Origin: Chloroflexota bacterium
Lineage (GTDB): Bacteria > Chloroflexota > Ktedonobacteria > Ktedonobacterales > Ktedonobacteraceae
NCBI GenBank assembly: GCA_005879655.1
Contig: VBJK01000175.1
Location: 4,028 to 40,333 of the forward strand
Direction: 5' to 3'
Length of the DNA: 36,306 nucleotides
Part shown: in pieces, positions 25,457 to 32,390 of the stretch
Layout: each line of letters begins with the position of its first letter
How positions within the stretch are numbered: the stretch's first letter is position 1
Translations under genes and position numbers: made by a program
The notes under the pieces: generated by a model
Seen by the model: the letters and a program-made list of their open reading frames with translations, nothing else
Databases searched by the model: none
Told to the model about the DNA's origin: nothing

Positions 25457-26806
25457 ATGTCAGTTCAGAATGATTATGCTTATCGTATAAAAGGTGGTCA
25501 GCCCGTAGTTGGTGAGATAACTTGTTTAGGTGCGAAGAATTTTGTCACGAAAGCGATGGTCGCGGCTTTGTTGGGTGATACTCCCACCAAATTGACCAAT
25601 GTGCCTGCGATTGGTGATGTAGATATTACAAAAGAGATGCTAAACTCGGTTGGTGTTACCATTGAACATAGGCCAGATGGAGCCATGATTATTGATGGTT
25701 CAACCATCAATTCGTCTACCGTACCTATGCCTCATTCGGGCAGTAATCGCATACCTATTCTTCTCTTGAGTGCGATGCTTCATCGCTGTGAAAAAGTTGA
25801 GGTGCCCGTGGTAGGTGGGTGCCATATAGGTGCGCGGACAGTGGACTTTCATCTGGATGCTATACGCAGGTTTGGCGGGGTAGTCGAAGAGACAAAGGGC
25901 GGCTATATTGCTCGCCGGGGTAAGGCGCTGAAAGGCACTCAGATACATCTGCCCTACCCTAGCGTTGGAGCTACGGAGACGTGCTTATACCTGAGCGTGT
26001 TAGCGCAAGGAAAAACGGTTATTTCTAATGCAGCCATAGAGCCAGAGATTCTTGAGTTGATCACTATGTTGCGCTCTATGGGGGCAATTATTTTCACATC
26101 GTCGGGGCGTGAGTTGCGTATTGAAGGCGTAAGGCGGCTTGAAGGTACGCGTATGGAAGTGTTGGGGGATCGCATTGAAGCAGCTTCGTGGGCCTCTTTG
26201 GCCGCTGCCTCGGATGGGAACATTACTGTGCAGGGCATTCGTCCAGATACGCTTGGTAACTTTCTCTCTTACTACCAGCAAGTAGGGGGAGGTTTTGAGT
26301 TAATTGACGTTGACTCTGTACGTTTCTTCCGTAAAGGGCGTTTGCGTCCCGCTATTATTGAAACGGATGTGTATCCTGGTTTTTCAACTGATTGGCAACA
26401 GCCTTTTGCGATTCTGTTGACGCAGGCCGAGGGTATCTCGATTATTCATGAGACGGTGTACGAGGATCGTTTTGGCTATCTGCGGGCACTAGATAAACTG
26501 GGGGCAAAGACACAGGTGGTAAGTGCCTGTCTAGGTGGTACGCAGTGCCGTTATCGTGATACGAATTATGAGCATAGCGCAATCATTATTGGGCCAACGC
26601 CTTTTGCTGCAAATAAACGTATTAATATTCCAGATTTACGAGCTGGATTAGCGTATGTTATTGCGGCTGCGATGACTCATGGCACGTCTTATGTGACTGG
26701 TATTCACTATCTAGAGCGAGGCTACGGTGATATTGTTCCTCGTCTTACGGCAATGAATCTCAAGATTGAGCGAGTCAGGGAGAGCGATATCTTTTCAGAG
26801 GAGTAG
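25457..26806 (+). CDS. murA: UDP-N-acetylglucosamine 1-carboxyvinyltransferase (MurA family)
   Basis: Transfers enolpyruvate from PEP to UDP-GlcNAc, the first committed step of peptidoglycan synthesis, in the cytoplasm. EPSP/MurA fold with the catalytic Lys-Asn pair in GAKNFVTKAMVAALL (27-28), the nucleophile or fosfomycin-target Cys at about 122 in VVGGCHIGARTVDFHL, the Asp of STDWQQPFAILL, and the C-terminal DLRAGLAYVIAAA and ERGYGDIVPRLTAMN. Length is 449, slightly above the usual 420. Sequence is somewhat diverged (for example SNRIPILLLSAML around the substrate Arg), so a paralog with a specialised role is possible. AAGGAG precedes ATG 25457. A strong hairpin follows one base after the stop. 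Confidence 0.88.
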   Translation: MSVQNDYAYRIKGGQPVVGEITCLGAKNFVTKAMVAALLGDTPTKLTNVPAIGDVDITKEMLNSVGVTIEHRPDGAMIIDGSTINSSTVPMPHSGSNRIPILLLSAMLHRCEKVEVPVVGGCHIGARTVDFHLDAIRRFGGVVEETKGGYIARRGKALKGTQIHLPYPSVGATETCLYLSVLAQGKTVISNAAIEPEILELITMLRSMGAIIFTSSGRELRIEGVRRLEGTRMEVLGDRIEAASWASLAAASDGNITVQGIRPDTLGNFLSYYQQVGGGFELIDVDSVRFFRKGRLRPAIIETDVYPGFSTDWQQPFAILLTQAEGISIIHETVYEDRFGYLRALDKLGAKTQVVSACLGGTQCRYRDTNYEHSAIIIGPTPFAANKRINIPDLRAGLAYVIAAAMTHGTSYVTGIHYLERGYGDIVPRLTAMNLKIERVRESDIFSEE

Positions 26807-26848
26807 AGAGACCGGGAGTCTGGTCACGCCAGACTCCCGGTCTCTTTA
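26807..26848 (+). terminator. Hairpin terminator after murA
   Basis: A perfect 17-bp stem (26807-26823 with 26829-26845; arm AGAGACCGGGAGTCTGG), loop TCACG, followed by a short TTT (only partly U-rich). It begins immediately after the murA stop codon. It is symmetrical, so it could also stop transcripts entering from the minus-strand side. Confidence 0.85.
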
Positions 26849-26879
26849 GCGAAGATCCGCCATGACACGTAATGCCTCT

Positions 26880-27150
26880 CTAGTGCAGAATCCCAAAACC
26901 TTTTGGGGAATAGCAAAATTTGGGGACACCCCATAGGCGCGGACTTTAGCAGAGGGCTTCCCTCAGCGCCTCTTTTTCTTGCCGCCTCCGGCGGCAGGAG
27001 GGAAGAAAAGGGGTATTTGGGGATACCCCAAGCCCCGCCAGGGGAGCTGCCGCCCCCTGGACCCCCGCTAAAGTCCGCGCCTATGGGGGACACCCCAAAC
27101 CCCGCCATGGCGGCTTCGCCCCCTGGACCCCCAAAGCCCTACTACCTGTC
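26880..27150. repeat. Composite intergenic repeat, copy B (outer MITE-like element)
   Basis: The left part (26880-26932: CTAGTGCAGAATCCCAAAAC, then TTTTGGGGAA, then TTGGGGACACCCC) and the right part (27086 to about 27150: GGGGACACCCCAAACCCCGC onward, ending near CTACCTGTCTTG) together match the 121-bp element at 14292-14412 in reverse complement. They are separated by about 153 extra bases. The right terminal TGCACTAG is not recognisable here. It lies between murA and spoVR, is non-coding, and the ORFs crossing it are composition artefacts. Confidence 0.7.
26933..27085. mobile_element. Small inverted-repeat element nested in the composite repeat
   Basis: Terminal inverted repeats ATAGGCGCGGACTTTAGC (26933-26950) and its exact complement (27067-27084); counting four outer bases on each side the match is 22 bp. 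It is flanked by an 11-bp direct repeat, GGGGACACCCC (26922-26932 and 27086-27096), which looks like a target-site duplication inside the outer element. Inside is the palindrome TGCCGCC-TCC-GGCGGCA (26980-26996) and the GGGAAGAAAAGGGGTATTTG block shared with 6427-6528. There is no coding capacity, so it would depend on a transposase supplied elsewhere. Confidence 0.65.
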
Positions 27151-27220
27151 TTGTAGAGACAAGGGATTAGCCTGGTTTATTTCTCCAAAGTGCTCTTCGT
27201 ATTGCGCTCGCCATCGTAGG

Positions 27221-29785
27221 TCAGCAGTAGACGTGTTGCAGCGTCTTCTCAGCGTAATTCAGATCAAGCTCCTGACCTTCGTAGAGATGCTTGATGTAGA
27301 GTTCGCGGTTGCCACGATAATCGCCATTATCGACGACCAGGTACGGATAGCCGAAGTTGGTCATATTGGAGACGATGGTATCGCGCACCTTCTGCCAATT
27401 TTTCTCGACAATCACCCACTCGTCGCCCTCTTTCTTGTAGAGGTAGAGATCGAGATCCTTGATGAGATCTTCGGTGAGGTAGTTGCGCAGGAACGAGACA
27501 TCATTATCTAGTTCACGCACCTCAAAGATCTTCTCACGTCCTTTATGGAATCTACGGCTGAAGCGCTCCTGTTCTTCCTTGCTAGGACTATCCCAACGAC
27601 GCTCGATATCCTCAAAAATCTTGAAACCCAAGTAATAAGGATTAAGCGAGGTACGCGAGGGCGAGAGGACGCTGGAGTGCAGTTGAGCGAATTCGAGAAC
27701 CTCGGAATCGGATATGATGCTCTGGTCGCCTAGTTCGCGCATGATGCGCGCATGCCAGATGCTATTATGATGGAGCATCCCATTAGCAACATAGCGGTGC
27801 ATACGATCCACAGTAATATCATACACATCAGCCACATCATGCTCGACACTCACCACTTCATCCACTGGTTCTTCCTTTTTAAACCAGCGATGGCTTGCCA
27901 CATATTGTGCCAGGTTGTCACGTTTCCGCTCAAGGCCAAAACCGATCTCCTGTGCAAACAGCCGTGCAGACTCGCCCTTGATACGTATATTTGGTCCAGA
28001 ACGGCGCGACAGCATACCATAGTTGAGTAGTACAATCTGTAGCGTCTGGGCAAGTTCATCGCTGAAGGTGGATAAGATCACGCCATCCTGCGTGGAGGTG
28101 CAACCATCGCAGTCAAAGTATGCGCGCAGGAATGCACTCATCACGGACTTGGGTGAACGCAGAATGGCATCAGGAATGCATTTGTCACGTGCCTTTGCTC
28201 GCAGATCAATGCCAAGCGATTGTAAGAGGTCAAGCACATTTGCTGAGTAGAAGACAACGCGCCAACGACCACCTTTGCCGTTCACCGTCTTATCATCCCA
28301 GAACGCAGCGGCCTCAATAGAGAACAGATCCAGCACGAGCTGAGCATAGCGTTGCGCCAAGACATAGTCACCAGAGGTATAGCCAATGGCATTTTTTGTC
28401 AGATGGATGTTGCCATCACCAACAAGGTAGCCAAGGAACTCGGCAAACACTTCGTTAACATAGTCTGGTGAGACCAGAGGGAAACGATGTGCATAGAGTG
28501 GCTTGCCAGCGTTACCAAAAGAGTACCCTGTGCTTTGCATGGCAGCATCGATACCATCTTTAGCGTATGCCGTCTTATCTCCCAGGGAACGGGTATGTAC
28601 ACTGAGGCCAACTGCAACTGCCACATTCTCCACTGTAGCAACGAGCTTATGTGCGGGCTGTACCACTGGCACCACGCGCTCAGGCCAGACGTTATCGCCG
28701 ACCGCCAATGGGATATGTTGCCCAACCTTTACATCCTTCAGCTCCATCCACTGCTCAGGCCCAACGCTTAGCTTATGTCCTTCAGCTCCTTCTAAGACAA
28801 AGCCGCGCCGTGTGCGCAAGCGGATAGTAGCGGCGTTGCGTCTGATATGCCGATCAGTGATCTGATCCTGTCCACCGTCACCGCTTCCCACATGTACAAC
28901 TTCGCCTTGCGCGAGTTTTTCGTGGAGAGCATCATAGCGCAAGAAACCATGCTCGGTAAGCACAAGGCTATTGCCGGTCAGGCAAGCCCAGCCCTCATTC
29001 ATGATCTTCGTCTGCATCTGAGGCACAAAGTACAGCATCTCCGTACGCACGATCTCTAGCACATCGCGCTGCCAATCCTGTAAGTGTGGAGCATGGCGCT
29101 GTAGGAAGAGCAAGAGGTCTTTTTCGGGCTTCTCAGGGAACTTTGGAGGCTTGCCAGGGCGTCGGTCGCGCTCCTCCTCTGCCTTCTGGGCCTTCTTTTC
29201 CAAGCCCCAGAGATCATCATATTCGGAGGTCGCGGCCCTTGCCTTCTCATCTTTCTTTGACGGATCGTCGCCACGCAACAGCAGGTTGTAATCGACATGC
29301 TCCTGAATGGAGAGAGCTGCATCGAGAAAGCGCTCAACCTCAGCTTTGCCATGATCGAACTCGTACTTGGCAATGCGCTCGGCGTGTATACCGGCCTTAT
29401 CGATCATACGACGCGAGGTATGCTGGAAGTACGCATTATTCTTGAAGAAGTCAGTATGCCCAAAGACGTGCGCTGCCACAAAAGTATTTTGTAGCAGGTT
29501 ATTCATCTCCATCAGGAAGGCGTAGCTAGGATTGGTATTCACTACCATCTCATAGATCTTGCTCAACCCAAAGTCATACTGCATCTTCTGGCGATAGTAC
29601 GATTTCCCATGCGTCCAGTGGCTGAAACGACCAGGCAGGCCATACGAGGCAAACTCGTACATGATCGATGCAGGAACCATCTCAAAGTGCGTCGGGAATG
29701 GATCGAGTCCGAATTTGCGCGCCTCCTCCCACGCAGCATCGATGGAATCACGCAAGCGCTCAATATCGCTAGTGTTCTCTGTCAT
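27221..29785 (-). CDS. spoVR: SpoVR family protein interrupted by an intein
   Basis: Third gene of the prkA-yhbH-spoVR unit; SpoVR acts in spore-cortex formation in Bacillus and in stress settings in other bacteria, mechanism unknown. The 854-residue precursor has an N-extein of 267 residues (FEMVPASIMYEFASYGLPGR, HVFGHTDFFKNN, ...QTKIMNEGWA), an intein at 268-674, and a C-extein of 180 residues (SIWHARIMRELGD..., SLNPYYLGFKIFEDIERRWD, VDNGDYRGNRELYIKHLYEG). Splicing would join NEGWA to SIWHARIM and give a 447-residue protein of normal family length. Acidic/basic linker at about 172-222. Starts at ATG 29785, 16 bases after the yhbH stop, so the two are co-translated. Confidence 0.95.
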   Translation of the reverse strand: MTENTSDIERLRDSIDAAWEEARKFGLDPFPTHFEMVPASIMYEFASYGLPGRFSHWTHGKSYYRQKMQYDFGLSKIYEMVVNTNPSYAFLMEMNNLLQNTFVAAHVFGHTDFFKNNAYFQHTSRRMIDKAGIHAERIAKYEFDHGKAEVERFLDAALSIQEHVDYNLLLRGDDPSKKDEKARAATSEYDDLWGLEKKAQKAEEERDRRPGKPPKFPEKPEKDLLLFLQRHAPHLQDWQRDVLEIVRTEMLYFVPQMQTKIMNEGWACLTGNSLVLTEHGFLRYDALHEKLAQGEVVHVGSGDGGQDQITDRHIRRNAATIRLRTRRGFVLEGAEGHKLSVGPEQWMELKDVKVGQHIPLAVGDNVWPERVVPVVQPAHKLVATVENVAVAVGLSVHTRSLGDKTAYAKDGIDAAMQSTGYSFGNAGKPLYAHRFPLVSPDYVNEVFAEFLGYLVGDGNIHLTKNAIGYTSGDYVLAQRYAQLVLDLFSIEAAAFWDDKTVNGKGGRWRVVFYSANVLDLLQSLGIDLRAKARDKCIPDAILRSPKSVMSAFLRAYFDCDGCTSTQDGVILSTFSDELAQTLQIVLLNYGMLSRRSGPNIRIKGESARLFAQEIGFGLERKRDNLAQYVASHRWFKKEEPVDEVVSVEHDVADVYDITVDRMHRYVANGMLHHNSIWHARIMRELGDQSIISDSEVLEFAQLHSSVLSPSRTSLNPYYLGFKIFEDIERRWDSPSKEEQERFSRRFHKGREKIFEVRELDNDVSFLRNYLTEDLIKDLDLYLYKKEGDEWVIVEKNWQKVRDTIVSNMTNFGYPYLVVDNGDYRGNRELYIKHLYEGQELDLNYAEKTLQHVYC
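27764..28984 (-). mobile_element. Intein in SpoVR (407 aa, LAGLIDADG)
   Basis: Starts with Cys1 in CLTGNSLVLTEHG and ends VANGMLHHN, followed by Ser+1 of the host. A TRRGFVLEGAEGHKL segment is the B-block with its His. The C-terminal splice block is VADVYDITVDRMHRYVANG. Two LAGLIDADG motifs, FLGYLVGDGNIH and FLRAYFDCDGCT, both keep their acidic residue, so the homing endonuclease may be active. Splicing residues are all present (Cys1, penultimate His, terminal Asn, Ser+1), so it should self-splice. It inserts in the conserved NEGWA/xxWH motif of SpoVR. Confidence 0.95.
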
Positions 29786-29801
29786 CTAAGAACGCTCCTG
29801 A

Positions 29802-32222
29802 CTATCTAGAAGGAACAGCATCACCACGTTGCGCAAAGAATTTACGCAATGCCGGGTAGACCTCTTTCTTATCCGAGATGGTAACGGCAATAAATTTCTT
29901 GTCGCTAATCTTATTATACGCGGACATGAGCGTACTAGGCGAACGATAGTGCCCTTCACGAATCTCGCCATAGCCGAAGATGTTGCACTGCTCCATTAGC
30001 TTGTTGACCAGTTGCACACAGCGGTCATTATCCCAGGGCAGGTTATCGCCATCTGAGAAGTGGAAGGGGTAGATGTTCCAGTCGTGCGGATTGTAGCGCT
30101 CCTGGATGATCTGTAACGCCAGCTCGTAGGCCGAGGAGACCTGCGTACCGCCGCTCTCGCCCTTGTGGAAGAACTCCTCCTCGGTCACTTCTTTGGCTTC
30201 GGTATGGTGGCTGATAAACACGATATGTACGTTATTGTATTTTGTGCGTAAGAAGCGTACCATCCAGAAGTAGAAGCTACGTGCAATGTACTTCTCGAAT
30301 TCTCCCATGCTGTTATGGCTAAGTATGCCATCTACAATGTAATTGTGGTGGTCAGCTACGCCAAAATCGTACACCTGGACAGGTTCAGCAACTTGTGTAA
30401 TCTTCAGCACTTTTGAGACCATCATTCTACGTTGGAGTACAGAATGGATGTATTCTTGATCATCAAGAGTCGCTGTAGAGCTTGCTGCAAGCGTTTGCAA
30501 CTGCTGTTGGGACAGCGTGTGCGTCTCTTTCCTATAGTAGGTATAGAGACGTGTATGTCCGGCCAGATGTGCAAAACGCTCGCGCCAGTTCTCTTCCAGG
30601 ATATACTTACTCCGCATAGCATTGATGCCAGCTGCCTGCTTCTCGACTAATGCTTTCATCTTGGCACGTTTCTGGGGACATCCAAACCCTATGTGCTCTG
30701 CGAACAGGAGGACATCTTTTGCATTGATGGAGAGCTTGTAATAGATTCCAGCACGGATTGTATGCTCATCGCCCATACGACGTTCATCCTGCTCAAAGTC
30801 ATGAATCCGTGCTCGAATTCCCCAGTAAGAGAGCAGGTGCTTCACCTGAGTAATGAGTTGTTTACTAGCAGAGTAAAACATCACAGCGTGATGAGCTATA
30901 GTACCCTCAGCATCGAAGAGGCCGCGCAAGAAAGCAGCTCGTATTTCTGGTGCCTCACGATAAATGCTAGCTTGAATGTAGCGATTACGAGAGCGCTGTT
31001 TCAACATCGGATGCGAGGTCGCCAAGTAACGAGCCAGCAGTGCTGAGTTGAAATGGATACGTTGCCGATTGTGAGGCCCAGGGCGATTACTAATAACACC
31101 CTGAACACCAAACGCTCGCATGAATATCTCACGATAGATCTGCAATCGCTCTTCACTCTCGTCAGTCAATGTGATATGTGAGCTATTGGGACTGATGTAG
31201 ATGTGTCCATCACCGAGCAAAGCGCCTAACATGTACGCTTGGTCTTCCGTCATTTCGGCTTCTTGAGTTTCTTTGGTGCTTCCCCATGAGTTAATCAGGA
31301 TGAGCTTATCACCAACTTTCAACTCATCAGCATGCTTCTCTATAATTTGGTTATTTGGCTCGTCATAGACAAAGTAGCGGTGCTCTGGTGTCGCACGTAG
31401 TGCCGTATCTTCGGTCTCGATAGCAAGTGTCTCTGGAGCTATCTTTGAGAAGGTCTCAATCACAGTCGAAGTCGTCTTCTCCATTGTTTCGAGGTTGAGA
31501 CATGCGACTTGATCTTCCTCAACGACTTGGGAGATATCCTTATACGATCCGTCTGCCATCTCTATGTGATGCCCAGCCGTATGACACCCTGAGACATCCA
31601 TCATCGCCAGCACAACCGCATTTGACTGATACTTAATGGTCGGCTCCCACACCTTAAAGCGCAAATCTTCAGATTTAATATCCTGAAATTTGGCATCACC
31701 TTTGGCGGCATTGCGCTTCATATTCTCCATGATCGTGCGCTTCTTATCGAGATTCGTCAGGGGGCCTTTCTTGCGCACATCGGTGAAGCGCACGGCTTCA
31801 GTCTGCATCTCCTGCTGGCGTTTCTGTTCGAGGTTAGGCAGGCTAAGATCTTCAAAGATCATCGCAGCCAGCTCTTCCATCGTCACTTCTGCCTCGTAGT
31901 AATCGTAGCCGGGATCTTTACCCGCGTCCCCTTTCTTCCCCTTGCCTGGTCGCGGTTCCTGAGCTACCACATCGCCAACCTTACTCTTGCCATTCCCCTG
32001 TCCGGCGTGTTGCTGTCGTCCTGGATCATAGCGGAAACGATACTCGTCGAGAGAGCGGATAGGGACGCGCACCATCTTCTTGCCGTCGGAGAGAATAATA
32101 CTCTCTTCACTGACAATCTCGCCGAGATTCTTCTTAATAGCCTCACGGATCTTCTCTTTGTGGCGCTCCTGGTCGATCTGCCCCTTGCGGTGTAAAGACC
32201 AATCATGTTGTGAGACAGACAT
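29802..32222 (-). CDS. yhbH: YhbH/YeaH (DUF444) vWA-type protein interrupted by an intein
   Basis: Second gene of the unit; YhbH/YeaH proteins are partners of the PrkA kinase in sporulation and nutrient stress. The 806-residue precursor has an N-extein of 212 residues: a basic start (KGQIDQERHKEKIREAIKKN), PIRSLDEYRFRYD, a Gly/Lys-rich low-complexity stretch (about 68-103), YYEAEVTMEELAAMIFEDLSLPNLE and AVVLAMMDVSG. The intein is 213-637 and the C-extein 169 residues (SMGEFEKYIARSFYFWMVRF, VFISHHTEAKEVTEEEFF, GGTQVSSAYELA, YNPHDWNIYPFHFSDGDN). Joined, DVSG-SMGEF restores the DxSxS metal-binding motif and a 381-residue protein. ATG 32222 has AAGGAG upstream, in a leader with possible RNA structure (32258-32365). 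Confidence 0.95.
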   Translation of the reverse strand: MSVSQHDWSLHRKGQIDQERHKEKIREAIKKNLGEIVSEESIILSDGKKMVRVPIRSLDEYRFRYDPGRQQHAGQGNGKSKVGDVVAQEPRPGKGKKGDAGKDPGYDYYEAEVTMEELAAMIFEDLSLPNLEQKRQQEMQTEAVRFTDVRKKGPLTNLDKKRTIMENMKRNAAKGDAKFQDIKSEDLRFKVWEPTIKYQSNAVVLAMMDVSGCHTAGHHIEMADGSYKDISQVVEEDQVACLNLETMEKTTSTVIETFSKIAPETLAIETEDTALRATPEHRYFVYDEPNNQIIEKHADELKVGDKLILINSWGSTKETQEAEMTEDQAYMLGALLGDGHIYISPNSSHITLTDESEERLQIYREIFMRAFGVQGVISNRPGPHNRQRIHFNSALLARYLATSHPMLKQRSRNRYIQASIYREAPEIRAAFLRGLFDAEGTIAHHAVMFYSASKQLITQVKHLLSYWGIRARIHDFEQDERRMGDEHTIRAGIYYKLSINAKDVLLFAEHIGFGCPQKRAKMKALVEKQAAGINAMRSKYILEENWRERFAHLAGHTRLYTYYRKETHTLSQQQLQTLAASSTATLDDQEYIHSVLQRRMMVSKVLKITQVAEPVQVYDFGVADHHNYIVDGILSHNSMGEFEKYIARSFYFWMVRFLRTKYNNVHIVFISHHTEAKEVTEEEFFHKGESGGTQVSSAYELALQIIQERYNPHDWNIYPFHFSDGDNLPWDNDRCVQLVNKLMEQCNIFGYGEIREGHYRSPSTLMSAYNKISDKKFIAVTISDKKEVYPALRKFFAQRGDAVPSR
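30312..31586 (-). mobile_element. Intein in YhbH (425 aa, LAGLIDADG)
   Basis: Starts at Cys1 in CHTAGHHIEMADGSYKDI and ends VDGILSHN, followed by Ser+1. ALRATPEHRYFV is the B-block (TPEH). The last splice block is VQVYDFGVADHHNYIVDG. LAGLIDADG motifs MLGALLGDGHIY and FLRGLFDAEGTI keep their acidic residues. An extra helical segment (about 305-390) separates endonuclease and splice blocks. All splice residues are present. The insertion splits the MIDAS motif of the vWA domain exactly between DVSG and SMGE. The sequence differs clearly from the other two inteins in this operon. Confidence 0.95.
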
Positions 32223-32257
32223 CGCTCGTGCTCCTTACTATGCATGCATCTAGGACA

Positions 32258-32365
32258 AGGACGGCGTAGTCGCGCAATTTATTGCGCCTGTAAGAAGTAA
32301 GACCGTAGAAGAACAAATCACAGCTTGCAATTTCCCTCTACGGTGGTACATAATCTGGCCGTCCT
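32258..32365 (-). ncRNA. Candidate structured RNA in the prkA-yhbH gap
   Basis: The 168-base gap has three nested perfect complementarities: closing stem AGGACGGC (32258-32265) with GCCGTCCT (32358-32365); hairpin GCGCAAT-TT-ATTGCGC (32272-32287); hairpin ACCGTAGA (32302-32309) with TCTACGGT (32337-32344). Together they form a three-way junction ending 35 bases before the yhbH ATG. It could be a transcript-processing or translation-control element, or a processed 3' structure of prkA. No known RNA family is recognised, and TAGGAC at 32251 offers a competing pairing. Confidence 0.4.
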
Positions 32366-32390
32366 ACATCCGGCGAATGCAGCCAATTAT

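Noticed and set aside
26880..27150. CRISPR-like array
   Set aside because: Repeats are nested inverted and direct blocks of different length, without regular unit/spacer spacing or cas genes.
26903..27511. Plus-strand ORF across the composite repeat into spoVR
   Set aside because: Runs through non-coding repeat and antisense to conserved spoVR codons.
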